A stretch of 64,000 bases of DNA from Ichthyophis bannanicus (taxonomy: Eukaryota > Chordata > Amphibia > Gymnophiona > Ichthyophiidae). The DNA is taken from positions 16,927,080 to 16,991,079 of the forward strand of contig CM066033.1 of the NCBI GenBank assembly GCA_033557465.1, given 5' to 3'. Below are positions 1-11,560 of the stretch, one piece after another; position 1 is the stretch's first letter; each line of letters starts with the position of its first letter. The notes beneath the pieces are model-generated. The model did not search any database. It was given only the letters and a program-made list of their open reading frames with translations, and was not told the origin of the DNA. The position numbers were made by a program, and so were the translations under genes.

Positions 1-66
1 ACACCATTTAAGGGCGTAGCATTTGCGGGTGGAGGGTCGCCGGGAAGCTAGGACGACCTCCTCTAC
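1..66 (-). pseudogene. DIRS A tyrosine recombinase, N-terminal fragment
   Basis: In a frame different from the RT ORF, the minus strand encodes a stretch with LASRRPSTRK, the counterpart of LHASRKPSTRRSY in DIRS F, at the start of the recombinase core-binding domain. Only about 20 codons are visible before the window edge, so the state of the rest is unknown. Confidence 0.6.
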
Positions 67-95
67 TGCTGCCGGCAAGAGAAAGGGAGCAAGGA

Positions 96-2429
96 CTACC
101 CTTTCAGCCGCCAGGCCATCAGATGTAGAGATCTGAGGTTGGGGTGCAGTAGTGACCCCTGATCTTGAGTTAGGAGATCTGGTTGAAACCCCAGAGGGAA
201 CGGATCCTCCACCGCTAACTGCAGCAGGAGTGGAAACCACGGCTGCCTGGGCCAGCGAGGAGCTATCAGGATCATGGAAGCTTTGTCTCGGAGAACCTTG
301 AAAAGAGTTCGGGAGACCAGCGGTATGGGAGGAAAGGCATACAGAAGGCTTCCCGACCATGAGAGCAGAAAAGCATCCGGCGCTACTCGAAGGGGCTGCG
401 GTTGCCGAGAGCAGAAGCGAGGAAGTTGCCGGTTGAGAGGACTGGCAAAGAGATCCATCGTGGGGAGGCCCCACTTTAGAAAAAGTTTCTGAACTATCAA
501 GGGATGCAGGCGCCACTCGTGCGGCTGGAGGATCCTGCTGAGTTTGTCCGCCAGGCAATTTTCTTGGCCTGGGAGATAAACTGCTTTGAGAAGAATGCCG
601 TGGCTGACGGCCCAAGAGCAGAGCCTCTGCGCTTCTCAACAGAGAAGGAAGGAGCCCGTGCCTCCCTGTTTGTTCACGTAGAACATGGCAACTTGATTGT
701 CCGTCTGGACAAGGACGGACTGGTGAGAAGTCAGGTGGGAGAAAGCTTTGAGAGCCAGACGGATTGCTCGGAGCTCCAGGAAGTTGATCTGCTGCGCAGA
801 CTCCCACGTGGTCCAGAGACCTTGAGTACATGCCCCTTGGCAATGCGCTCCCCAGCCCAGGAGAGAAGCATCGGTCGTCAGCACCTGAGCCGGCGGAGGA
901 GACTGAAAAGGCATTCCGAGCACCAGGTTTGGCTGATGAAGCCACCACTGTAGAGAAGAGGCTAGCGGGCCGGAGATGCGCACCAAGTCGGCTAGGCGGC
1001 CGGTGGCCTGTTGCCACTGCTTGCGAAGGCACCACTGAGCAGGCCGCATATTCAGGCGGGCATTGGGGGTCACGTGGACGGTGGAAGCTATATGGCCGAG
1101 TAGTCTCAGGAAGCGCCTGGCGGAGACCAGGGACTGGCTGCGAAAACGGCCGGCTAGGTCCATGAGCCGTTGAGCCCTGTCGAGAGGCAGGAAAGCTCGT
1201 GCCTGAAGAGTATGCAACCTTGCGCCGATGAACTCGAGATCTTGCGAGGGGAGCAAAGTGGACTTTTCGAAGTTTATGACAAAGCCCAAGTACTGCAGAA
1301 GGGTCACAGTGCGGACTGTGGCCCTTGTGACTTCCGGAGAGGACGATGCTCTGATGAGCCAGTCGTCCAGGTACGGAAAGACATAGAGGCCGTGAAGCCG
1401 GAGATAGGCCGCCACCACCGCGAGACATTTTGTGAAGACTCGAGGTGCGGAGGATAGGCCAAAGGGCAGTACTCTGTACTGGTAATGATTTCCTGCCACC
1501 ACAAACCATAGGTACTGACGGTGGCTTGGGTGGATGAGGATGTGCGTGTAGGCATCTTTTAGATCCAAGGAGCATAGCCAATCTCCCTGCTGGAGGTAGG
1601 GCAGAAGGATTCCAAGGGTAAGCATCTTGAACTTCTCCCTGACGAGGAACTTGTTGAGGTTGCGCAAGTCTAGGATGGGTCTGAGGCCTCCTGTTCTTTT
1701 CGGTATTAGAAAATACCTGGAATAGAAGCCTTGACCCCTCAGGTGGTGGGGCACCAGTTCCACAGCCTGTTCTAGAAGAAGACTTGCTAACTCCTGAAGA
1801 AGTAAGTCCTTGTGCAGAGGGAGTCGTGGAGGTTCCCCCGGGAAATAGGAGGGAGGGACCTGGTGGAAGTGGAGAAGATAGCCTTCTCTCACCACCTGAA
1901 GCACCCAGGCATCTGAGGTGATGTTGGACCACCTGTGGGCAAAGTGAACCAGCCGGCCTCCTGTGCTGGGAGGAACCAGCTGAGGGGGAGAGGCTACGCT
2001 GATGAAGTCAAAAACCCCCACCCTGCTGAGCAGGGGCCGGTGGTGCAGGCTTGGGGGCTTGCTGCGTACGGGACCCGTTACCCCGTCCCTTGGCCTGCTG
2101 ACCCTGTTGGGGAGCTGCGGAGGCCTGATATTGAGGGTAGTGTTTATAGGCAGTCGCCTTTCTCGGGTAAAAGGACTTCTTTCCCGAGCCCTTCTTCTTC
2201 TGGGAAGGGGCGGAGGTCTTTCTAGAAAGCCGAGTTCTGGTGAGGGTCTCCGTCTCGATTTGTGCAGCTTTCTCTGCCATGGGCTTGCCAAAGAGGTTCT
2301 CACCTCTGCAGGGGACATCGACCAACTTGTCCTGCACCCAAGGCTCAAGGTCAGACGACTGAAGCCAAGCCTGTCGGCGGGCACCGATGCCAGCTGCGGC
2401 CACTCGTGCCGATGCTTCAAAGCCATCAT
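96..2429 (-). pseudogene. DIRS A reverse transcriptase / RNase H / putative methyltransferase ORF
   Basis: Would copy the element RNA into cDNA. From the 5' side: an RT domain with a YLDDWLI active site, an RNase H domain (TTDAS, LELRAI, QTDNQVAMFYVN), then a DLFAS...YAFPPIPL region in the position of the N6-adenine methyltransferase-like domain reported for DIRS elements. One in-frame stop at 636-638 splits it into 597 and 134 codons; both pieces are in the same frame, so a single substitution broke it. The first ~110 codons overlap gag in another frame and may not be used; the true start is uncertain. Confidence 0.85.
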
Positions 2430-3928
2430 AAGCTGCTCGAGATATGAATTTGGAGCAGTCCCGAATACCAGTTGTCAGGGCTTGGAACCTCCGCAAAGGT
2501 TCCTCGGAGAGACCAGCAGAGAATCCGGCTATCTCTTTAGCCAGGTCTCGAAGATACATGCCCATGTAGAGCTGGTAGGTCTGGACCCGACAAGCAAGCA
2601 TAGAACCCTGGAAACACTTTTTACCGAGGCCATCCAGGTTGCGAGCCTCCCTGCCAGGAGGCACCGAGGAGTGCATCTTTTGGCTCTTAAGGCGATGCAT
2701 GGCCGATTCCACCACCATGGAATGGTGCGGTAACTGTGCTTTTTGGAAGCCAGGGCTCTTGCGGACTCGATAAATGGAATCGACCCGCTTGCTTAAGACC
2801 GGCGACGACGCCGGGCTCTCCCACATGCGGAAGAGTAGTCGTTCCAGCATGGGAGGAACCGGTACAGTAAAGTGCTCCCTGGCGGGAGAATCATACTGAA
2901 GGGCATCGAGCTCTTCGGCTCGAGGCTCCTCCTCTGGATCCGCAGGGAAGGCCAAAGCCTTGGCCATATCCCTGATGAAGTCCGAGAACCGGGCGTCCTC
3001 CGGAGTGGACTGTTTCCGAGGTTTGGACTCAGGCGAGTCCGAGGGGACACACCGAGTCCGAAACGAATCAGGTGACTCTTCCTCTTCAGACTCCCAGGCC
3101 GACTCCGAGGAGGAATCGGTGGTCGACTCGGGCGGGCAGCAGCGTCGGACGCCCCGACGCCGAGGGAGTCGGCGTCGACGACCTCGGTCCCGAACGGGAG
3201 GCCGAGGGTGACCTCGACCGAGGATCGACTCGAGCTCGCATGGACTCGAGGATCGGCTCGGTCTCCGGGGTCGACTTAGACGTCGACGTCCCGGCGGTCG
3301 GGGCAGCGGCGCCAGCAAGGCTAGCGATCAGTGCCCGCTGCTGGTCCATGAAGGCAGATAGTCTGCTCTCCAAGGCCGTCAACCTGAGTCCGACCTCAGG
3401 TGACCCAGCAGCCCCCGACTCGGGCCCCGACGGCGTCGGGCTCGACGTCGGACCCCTCGGAGGCGAGTCCAGGAGGACTACAGGACTTACCCGAGCAGGC
3501 AACTCCGACTCCAGACGAGGTCTCTTTGGGAGACGATCCTTCTCCAAAGACCCGGGACGGCTATCGGGACTATGCGACCTGGCCCTCGCGGAACCAGGAG
3601 CGTCCACCGACGCCGCCCTCGCGGGTTTCACCTTCCGACGATGGTCCCCAGAGGGAGAACCCCTGTCGTAGGAACTCCGGCGACGGTCCGAGCTGGAACC
3701 TCTTGACGCCGAGGCCTCCGACGAGGTCCGGGTACGGGATGGATCAGCGAAGATTCGTTCCCGCTGATGCCGCCGACTCCGTAACGCTTTGGAGGACATT
3801 TTGCTGCAGGCCCCACAGATCATTTCCTCATGATCCGGGCCAAGACAGCGGAGACAATTATCATGTGTGTCAGTGAGTGACATATTTTTGTCACACTGAA
3901 CACACCGCTTGAAGCCACTGGCAGCCAT
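2008..3928 (-). pseudogene. DIRS A gag-like ORF1
   Basis: Presumed RNA-binding structural protein. The likely start is the ATG at 3928-3926, followed by a Cys/His cluster (CVQC, DTHDNCLRCLGPDH, CGAC) shared with copies B and F. A long Ser/Arg/Pro-rich middle, CpG-dense and full of GTCGAC/GACGTC-like motifs, precedes a conserved C-terminal half (SDFIRDMAKAL, FQKAQLPHHSMV, GENLFGK, Lys-rich tail). The N- and C-terminal parts are in different frames (change between about 3090 and 3320), so this copy is frameshifted. Confidence 0.8.
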
Positions 3929-4199
3929 CGGGGGAAAAAGGGCCCCTGCAAGGTCAAAGGACCGGGCTGCCAGCGAAAAACCGAAAACGAAACTGACAGA
4001 AAAATCAGAAAAACCGAAAAATAACAAAAGGACTCACAACGGCGTCGCGAGTCCGGGCAGGAAAGAGACCGGCGTCGAACCGAAGAAAAAAGAGAGATAA
4101 ATCACGAAAAATCAACTTTTCCAGCGGGGACAAGACGGGTACGTCAGTAGGGCTCCGCGGAAAAAAGAAGACTGGCTAAGATGGCACCCTTGGGCGGGA

Positions 4200-4330
4200 A
4201 GGGGACCGCGCATGCACGCTGCAATTCCCAAAGGCTTTCTGTGAAAGCTGGGGAAAATTGCTCCGCGAGGGCTCCGTCGGCGCCGACGTCACCCATATGT
4301 GAGGACTGACTTCCTGCTTGGTCCTGGAGA
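4200..4330 (-). repeat. DIRS A left inverted terminal repeat
   Basis: Read on the minus strand it starts CTCCAGGACCAAGCAGGA, continues through TCCTCACATATGGGTGACG and a palindromic core GTCGGCGCCGAC, and ends near GCATGCGCGG. This layout matches the ends of copies B and F with a diverged palindrome. The outer boundary at 4330 is where the retroviral gag sequence begins. Confidence 0.85.
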
Positions 4331-5216
4331 AGTATTTGATTTGGCTAAAACCTTTCCTGATTACAGGGAAAATTCAGGTAGATTTGTGTCCTTATGGTCT
4401 CAAATAATTAATAGTTATAATCCTACTTGGGCAGATCTAGATAATCTGCTTAGATCTGTTTTCATTAATCCAGCTGATTTGCATAAGGTAACTCATCCAA
4501 TTAGAGATGATAATTGGGTATGGCCACAGACAGATCTTCAAGAACAGACACAAAGAGATAGTTTTGTTCTATGTAAAGAGAAATTGTTAGAATCTCTTAA
4601 AACAGTATGTAAGCCTTTGAAGGATTGGTCAAAACTCACTTCTTTAACACAGGAAAGGGGTGAGAAGGTTACAGCTTTTCACACTAGGTATATGCTAGAG
4701 TTTAAGGATTATTCTGGCGAGACAGAAGATACACCTTCAGGATTTACTAGCATTTTTGTAAATTGTTTGATTCCAAGAATAAAAGAAATTTTGGAAACTT
4801 CAATAATAGATTGGCCTGCTAGATCAGCTGATGCAATTTTGGAGGGTGCACGGTACAGTGAATTGAAATATCTCAAGGAATTGCAGGAACAACAAACCAG
4901 ATTAGATGTAAAGAAGACTAAACTGCTTAATTTACAAATTGCTTCTATGCATCCAGCCCTGGGAAGGGGGCGGGGGAGAGACCGGTTCAGAGGAAACTAT
5001 TCTCAGCGAGGCAATTCTCAGCGAGGGCGTGGACAAGCTAGAGGAATGCGTGCTTGTTATACATGTGGTGAGTGTGGCCATTTACAGCGAGACTGTCCAC
5101 AGAATCGGAATTTGGATGGCCAGAGAGCTGCGTGCCTTCCTCCCCCACCTGCTGAGTTTACTCCTGTATATCAATGTTTTTCTAACCCAGAAGACTGTGA
5201 TTCTTGGGATGCATGA
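4331..5216 (+). CDS. gag: ERV gag, 5'-truncated (capsid and nucleocapsid)
   Basis: Retroviral structural protein. The reading frame is open from 4299, but its first ~11 codons come from the DIRS A end, so retroviral sequence starts at about 4331. A capsid-like domain (aligned to WSQIINSYNPTW...LLRSVF) is followed by a basic GRGRGRDRFRG-type stretch and one CCHC zinc knuckle (CYTCGECGHLQRDC), the RNA-packaging motif. Matrix is absent. It ends at TGA (5214-5216), directly followed in frame by the protease sequence with a CTA codon after the stop. Confidence 0.8.
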
Positions 5217-7000
5217 CTATTATTGAATCTGAATGTAACCTCTCAGGGTGAGTTAGAAGCTAAACTGGGAGGCTCTACTGTGAAATTCATCATTGATTCG
5301 GGAGCTATTACATCTGCGCTGCGTCTACAGGATCTGCCTGAAGTTTATCAAACTCAGCTAGCACAAGCTCCAATAGTGCATTGTGAAGGCATTGAAAGTA
5401 AGATAATTCCTCACCGTAAACTTGAAGCTTTGCCTTTGCAGATTGGAGAGACTGTATACCCTACTAACTTTCTGGTAGGAGACACATTACCAGTGAATCT
5501 TTTGGGTCGTGATTTCCTGGCTTCACATCATGCAACTTTATCCTGGATGAGTGGAAAGTTACATTTTCAGTTGTATTCTCTCTCTGAAGTGCAGCCCCCT
5601 GTGGATGTCACAGCTATTCACCCTGATCTCGGAAGACTTCCATCTACTCTGTGGGCAGTCCCAGGATCAAATGTCGGATGCCTTTCAATTCCTCCTGTGA
5701 AGATTACCGTAAAACCTGGAGTACAACTTCCTAGACTCAAACAGTATCCATTATCAGCAGCTGCTATAGATGGAATTTGACCGGTAATTATAGATTTACA
5801 GATGCAAGGTGTCATCTATCCTACTACGTCGCCGTGTAATACTCCAATTCTTCCTGTACTGAAAGCTGACGGCAAGACTTATCGATTTGTGCAAGATCTG
5901 TGAGCTGTTAACAAGGTAAATTTGCCAATCTTTCCCTTGGTACCTAATCCACATGATATCTGGACACAGGTACCTCCAAAAACTATGTGGTTTTCTGTTG
6001 TAGAGTGGAGTTCTGCTTATTTTTCAGTGAAAATTAGCAAAGAAAACCAATTTTTATTTGCTTTTCATTTTGACAATCAGCAGTATACATGGACTACGCT
6101 ATGCCAGGGCTACACGGACAGTCCTGCGTACTTTTCACAGGCTCTAAGAACTGCATTATTAGATGTGAAGCTTGACCAATCCTCTTTAATTCAATATGTG
6201 AATGATTTGCTTTTGTGTTCACCAAGTTATGAGATTTGTCTATCAGACTCTTTGTCGTTATTAGCTCATATTGCCAAATTAGGACTGAAAGTTAATTTGT
6301 CTAAATTGCAATTTGTATCTCAAAATGTTATTTTTCTGGGTGTTGTTCTAACTCCAGCTGGTCATGAAATTACTTCTGCCAGATTGAAACCTATTTTATC
6401 ATTGTCCTTTCCAGCGACACCAGTGTTGTTACATAGATTTCTGGGATTGTTGATTTTCTGTAAACAGTGGATAGCTAATTTTTCAGACCTTACAGCTCCG
6501 CTTTATGCGTTAATTGGGAAAGAGGGTCCACAGGGTCTCATTATACCTACGTTATCACAGTGGGAAGCTTTTGTAAATTTAAAGACTGCACTAAGCACTG
6601 CCCCATGCTTGTCCTTTCCAGACTATTCTTTAACATTCAAATTGTATGTGGCTAGTTCAGCCATATCTGCCACCTGTGTGCTTTTGCAAGCATTTCCAAC
6701 TAGTCGCAAGCCGATAGGATATTTTTCAAGGCGGTTTGATTCAGTGACTTTGGGACTTCCTCCATGCTTGCACAGTCTAATATCGGTGGCATTTGCAATT
6801 GAAATTACTGATTTTTTAGTGTTACAGCACCCTCTTGAGGTATATGTGGCACATTCCGTTTCTAGGTTGCTCCATTTAACTAAAACTCAACCCTTATCTT
6901 CCACAGGTTTATTGACTCTTGAATTGATAGTTTCTCAGTCTCATGTAAAAATATGTAAAAATATGTACTACGTCCATATACAATCCATCTACGCTCCTGG
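5217..7000 (+). pseudogene. pol: ERV protease and reverse transcriptase region of pol
   Basis: In the gag frame. Aspartic protease with the FIIDSGA active-site triad (about 5286-5310) and a LLGRDF motif near its end. RT follows after two in-frame TGA stops (5778-5780 and about 5900), both at positions where CGA to TGA changes are plausible. The RT catalytic sites are altered: the first motif reads VVEW where Asp is expected, and the second reads YVND instead of YVDD. The frame is lost near 6950-7005, around a duplicated AAATATGTA tract. Defective. Confidence 0.8.
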
Positions 7001-7005
7001 CTCCT

Positions 7006-8472
7006 TTGGCAGATCTGGTGGAGGAGGATGGGTCCCAAGATTGTTTTCAAAGTATTTTAACTTCTTCCCGTGCTAGACCTGATCTCTCACCTGTACCCCT
7101 GCCAGCCCCGGATGTAACCTTATTTGTGGATGGTTCAGCTTTCAGAGATGAAATGGGAAAACTTTGTGTGGGCTATGCAGTAACCACAATTGATGACGTG
7201 GTTGAATCAGCTTCCCTGCCATTTCCTAGTGCTCAGTTAGCAGAAGTTTTTGCATTGACACGTGCTCTTGAACTCTCTAGATATCTTCTAGCAAATATAT
7301 ATTCAGATAGCTCCTATGCAATGAGTGTGCTATGGGATTTTGGCAATATTTGGTTACAACGAGGATTTTTAACTTCTGCTAATAAACCAATTAAACATGC
7401 TGAACACATTCACCACCTGTTACAAGCCGTTCTTTTGCCAGCACAAGTTGCAGTTTTGAAATGTAAAGGACATTCCTCTGCTGGTGATTTAGTTTCAAAG
7501 GGCAATCGTTTTGCAGACCAAGAAGCCCGGAAGGCTGCTCTTCAGGCATTAGTGTCACCAACGCTGCTGTATTTAAAGCCTTCTAACATGACTTTGTTCT
7601 CTCTTTTACAGCAGTATCAAGACACTTCCCTTGAAACCAAAACTCTATGGACTTCATGGGGTGCATCCTGTGATACTCAGGGCTACTGGAAGAAGGAGCA
7701 CCTACTCATTTGCCCTGACTCTCTTTTGTTTCCACTTGCTCTGTTCCTGCATCATAAATTTCACATATCCGCTGCAGCCATGACTCATGCCTTTGCGGTT
7801 TTGTGGTATCACCCGAAGTTTGTTTCTGTGGCACAGGCTGTGTATGCTGCTTGCTTGGATTGTTTGCAGGCTGGCAGGGTGGGGCCCCTTCTGAAGATTG
7901 CTGCTGCTCTTCCCAGACCCTCTGGCCCATTTCTGATTTTGCAGCTTGATTTTACTGATTTGCCCTGTGCCAGAGGAGGGAGGCGGTATTTGTTGGTGAT
8001 CACTTGTCTTTTCTCTGGTTAGGTGGAGGCTTATCCCACTACCAGTATGAGAGCTGGGGTTGCCATAAAATTGTTGCTCACTCAGTTTATTCCTGTCTGG
8101 GGTGTACCTTTTGTTCTTTCTTCTGATCAGGGTCCGGACTTCATTGCACGTGTCTGGGAGGATATTGAAAATTGGTTTGGTGTGAAAAGACAGCTACACA
8201 CACCCTATCATCCGCAAAGCTCTGGCCAAGTGGAGCGGATGAATAGGACTCTCAAAGGTTTCTTGCGCACTATGACACAGGATTGGGCTACAGATTGGAC
8301 AGAAGCCCTTCCTTTTGCCCTTATGGCGGTGCGTAACTCCCCCCAGCGCACTCGAGGAGGTCTGGCACCATATGAAATAGTTATTGGACGTCCAACTACT
8401 TCTCCACATGCCTTGGCAGTTATCCCAGACCCCCAGTTGTTGCGCAGCGATATCTTAACTTATTGTGTATGA
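7006..8472 (+). pseudogene. pol: ERV RNase H and integrase region of pol
   Basis: RNase H acidic residues are visible in order: FVDGSA, AEVFALTRAL, YSDSS and RFADQEA. Integrase follows with the catalytic set in DFTD, SSDQGPDF and SSGQVERMNRTLK, and the usual C-terminal NSPQRTRGGLAPYEI block. One TAG at 8020-8022 interrupts integrase where a Trp codon is expected; both sides are in the same frame. It ends at a TGA (8470-8472) with no overlapping env ORF. Confidence 0.8.
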
Positions 8473-8651
8473 TTGCACTCAGCCCTGTCTGTTTCCCCTT
8501 TATTGAAGGTGAATCCTCAACAAGATGCTCCTCCAGAATCATCACATCACAGTTAAATTTGTTCAGAACTTTGCTTAGAAATAAACTTCATATATTTGCT
8601 TACTAAGTAGGTGAAGAGGTACAACTCCTGTAAATAAGAAAAGGGGCAGCT

Positions 8652-9011
8652 TGTCCTCCAGCCATTCAGTCTCAGGGTTACTAGATATCAAGCAGTCAGC
8701 AGTAAACAGTTATGTCTTGGAATACATGTATGTCTCCTCATACTGACCTATGCTGATTAGAAAGTGACCTATTATGTGATGAATACGTAATACCTGACGT
8801 AGAACAATAAAGTGAAATTATGCTGTATCCTCCAAAAGAGCCTTATAAATAAAGTAAACCATAGCTAATAGTTAGAGTAAACAAAGAGAACTTTTTTCTA
8901 TTTGTTTCTCTCCGCAAAGCTTTCGTGTATCTATATAGAAGTGTGTGGTATTTTATTGCTGACTCTTAGATTTCCTTCTCATTGCTTTGAGTGTGGTTTT
9001 CTGTTACTCCA
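8652..9011 (+). repeat. ERV 3' LTR (probable)
   Basis: Follows a purine-rich tract (AAGAAAAGGGGCAG) and runs from TG at 8652 to CA at 9010-9011. It contains AATAAAG (about 8806) and a TATAAATAAAG stretch (about 8846), suitable as promoter or polyadenylation signals. The right edge is set by recombinase sequence of DIRS B beginning at about 9012. No second LTR is in the window to confirm the exact ends. Confidence 0.6.
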
Positions 9012-9440
9012 AGAGCCCTGCAGTGTTGCTGGTGAGGGGGGGCGAAGTGCAGCCCTTCATCTCAACAAAGGCTGTGTGGAAAGCCGAAGTGGCGCTAAGG
9101 TGGGCCCTTACTGAATTAGTTTTAAGTCCAGAGGATGAGAGGTGGAGAAGATACTCCAGTAACACCTCTGCTGGAACTAAAAAGGATTAAGTTCTTTCTC
9201 TGAACACCAGATAGAGAACCTTCTCCACTTAAAAGTGTAAGCACGCCTAGTGGAAGGTTTCCTGGAGGCCAAAAGGATATCCTTAACCCGTTGAGAAAGG
9301 TTGATATCGTATAGTTCTAAGCTCTCAGCAGCCCCACCATCAGGTGCAAGGACTGAGGGTTGGGTTGCAGAAGAGTCCCGTTCTCCTGGGATAGAAGATC
9401 TGGAGCACATCCCAACTTCAGAGGTTTAGTTTGAGAAAGA
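9012..9440 (-). pseudogene. DIRS B tyrosine recombinase, N-terminal part
   Basis: Encodes a stretch aligned to the DIRS F recombinase: SQRVKDILLASRKPSTRR...FKWRRFSIWCSEKELNPF, then after a stop and a frame change EYLLHLSSSGLKTNSVRAHLSA. Only the core-binding domain remains; the catalytic Arg, His and Tyr region is absent because the ERV lies at this point. Confidence 0.75.
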
Positions 9441-11560
9441 CGTAGACGCAGTGGATACCACGTCTGTCGTGGCCAGCTTGGGGCTAGGAGGATCATATGG
9501 CCCTTGTCTCTCTGAAGTTTGAAAACAGTCTTGGGAATGAGGGGAATGGGCAGTAGGCATATTGGAAGTCTGACCAAAGTGGAGGTGGAAAGCATCCATT
9601 GTCTGACTGTTCCGAGCAATGTTCCCTCTAATTTTCTGTAGGCTGTGTGTGCATAAAATATCAGCTGTGCAGCTTTTGAAGGAAGGTTAAATTTTTGTGC
9701 GCCACATAATGACACTCGGAGTTATATACGTTAAAATTTGACTACACGTCAGAATACAGTATGTACACCACATTGATTGCACTAGAAAATATTGTAGAAC
9801 TTGTGAAAACTGGAAATACACAACAACTTTTCAATTTTAACATTCTGTGTTGTTTTCTATCAGAATCAGAACCGTAATTTTTGTGCGCTCTTTTGCAAAG
9901 TATGTGCGCTCGCTCGGCGAGGTGTGTGCGCGCGCACACACGCACAGCTTAGAGGGAACAGTGGTTCCGAGCAAGAATTCTGGAACAGAATCTGGGAAGT
10001 TTGGCATTTTGAGGACTTGCAAATAGGTCTATATCTGGAGTTCCTCGGACCAGAAAGATTTGAGCAATTTGCTCTGAATGAAGAGACCACTCGTGTGGCA
10101 GCAGTACTCGGCTGTATTTGTCTGCTAGGAGGATTCTGTTTGCCTGGGAAATACAATTCAAGTAGGTGAATCTGAAGGCCTCTTGCAAAGGACCATAGGT
10201 GTAGAGCTTCATTGCACAATGCCTGCGAACCTCTTCCACCCTGCTTGTTCACATAGAACATGGCTACCTGGACAAAAACTGTCTTTTAGCACAGATAGTT
10301 CTGCAATACTCGAAAAGCATAGAAAATAGCTTTGAGTTCTAGTAGGTTTATGTGAAGACAAGTCTCCTGCTGGGCCTAGACCTTGAGTGGAGAGATTGTC
10401 CAGATGAGCTCCCCAACCCAACTTGGACGCATCCGTCGTCAAGATTGCTTGGCGCAGTGGCTGCTGAAAAGGTGACCCTACGGGTAGGTTTTCTAGCGAT
10501 TGCCACCACTGAAGGGACGAAATGAAGCATGTTGAATTTCTGATTTTGTCCCCAAGATGACCCGACGTCTGAGTCCACTGAGAAGCTAGAGTCCACTAGG
10601 CTGCTTGCATATGTAGTCGAGCATAGGGGACCACATGTACAGTGTACGCCATATGACTGAGCAACTGAAGCATTTCTCGAGCAGTCAGGACAGTTTTCAT
10701 GGCTGCTTGAGAAGCCAGTTAAATTATTCGAGCACAACGAAGCTGTGGCAGGAAAGCCCTTGACTGCCGCATGTCTAGAAGAGCCTCTATAAACTCTCGG
10801 GACTGAGTAGGGTTAAGATGGGATTTTGGGAGGTTTATGACCAATCCCAGATATTGAAGAAGTTGCATTGTGCAGGAAAGAGCAGATCTGGCCACTGGAA
10901 CTGTTGATGCTCGGATCAGCCAGTCGTCTAAGTAGGGGAAGACAAATCTCCTTAGAAATGCCGTTACTACTGCCATGCATTTTGTAAAGACTCTTGGGGC
11001 AGAAGCCAGGCCAAAGGGTAGAACCCTGTACTGGTAATGTCTTCCCTGAAAGAGGAATCAAAGAAACCTCCTGTGTTCTGCATGAATAAGGATGTGTGTA
11101 TATGCGTCCTTTAGGTCTAGAGAACATAGCCAATCCTGACTCTGGATGTAAAGGAGAAGTGTTCCGAGAGAGATCATTTTGAATTTCTCTCGGAACATAA
11201 ACTTGTTTAACTCCCTGAGGTCCAGTAGGGGCCTTTACCTTCCTGTTTTCTTTGGTATAAGGAAGTAGGGGGAGTAAAAGTCCAGTACTTGAGAAAGACG
11301 TACATCCTCTATCACACCCTGAGTAAGGAGTGAGGTAACTTCCTGATACAAGAGAGTGGTGAAGGGGGGGGGGGAGCCGAGAACTGAACTCTCTAGTAGT
11401 GCAGGGGGGGGGCATACTTTGGAAATGGAGTTTGTACCCCTTTTTCACTATGGAGAGAGTCCAGTGCTCTGATGTTATCTGCTGCCACCTCTTGGCAAAG
11501 TAACAGAGTCTGCCTGGAATGTTGAGTGGCTCTGGAATTTTTAGAGGTAGGATGACTAGG
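9317..11560 (-). pseudogene. DIRS B RT / RNase H / methyltransferase-like ORF, decayed
   Basis: Fragments in several frames align to the DIRS F RT ORF: YLDDWLIRAS (RT active site, about 10890-10930), MTTDASKLGWGAHL and MFYVNKQGG (RNase H, about 10230-10440), DLFASPQNAKLPRFCSR (about 9985-10030) and FKLQRDKGHMILLAPSWPRQ (about 9465-9530). At least four frame changes or stops are present. The hAT MITE at 9617-9963 splits the methyltransferase-like part; without it the two sides join in frame. Confidence 0.8.
9617..9963. mobile_element. Non-autonomous hAT MITE in DIRS B
   Basis: A 347-bp insert with terminal inverted repeats CAATGTTCCCTCTAA / TTAGAGGGAACAGTG (one mismatch in 15) and a perfect 8-bp target duplication GTTCCGAG at 9609-9616 and 9964-9971. 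TIRs starting CA and 8-bp duplications are hAT signatures. The right part holds an alternating TGTGCGCGCGCACACACGCAC tract. No coding capacity. It interrupts the RNase H/methyltransferase ORF of DIRS B. Confidence 0.92.

Larger units (their letters stand above)
1..4330 (-). mobile_element. DIRS-like retrotransposon, copy A (3' end outside window)
   Basis: Minus-strand element read from its left inverted terminal repeat (4200-4330) through gag-like, RT/RNase H and the start of a tyrosine recombinase gene, which runs off the window at base 1. Gene order and overlap match DIRS copy F. It is the most GC- and CpG-rich copy. It lies inside the gag gene of the retrovirus that resumes at 4331, so the remaining recombinase, ICR and right ITR should lie left of the window. 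Several stops and frame changes suggest it is not competent. Confidence 0.9.
4331..9011 (+). mobile_element. Endogenous retrovirus (class I, gamma/epsilon-like), env-less, 5' part displaced
   Basis: Contains capsid/nucleocapsid gag, protease, RT, RNase H, integrase, a purine-rich tract (about 8635-8650) and a 3' LTR. Gag and pol share one frame separated by a single UGA, as in gamma/epsilon-type retroviruses. The 5' LTR and 5' gag are missing because DIRS A interrupts gag. About 180 bp separate the integrase stop from the LTR, leaving no room for env. Multiple stops and one frameshift show it is an old defective copy. Confidence 0.85.

Noticed and set aside
2002..2733. 243-codon plus-strand ORF in DIRS A
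   Set aside because: Antisense shadow of the conserved gag C-terminus on the minus strand.
8473..8651. Remnant env in the ERV
   Set aside because: Too short, and no transmembrane, signal peptide or CKS17-like segment was seen.
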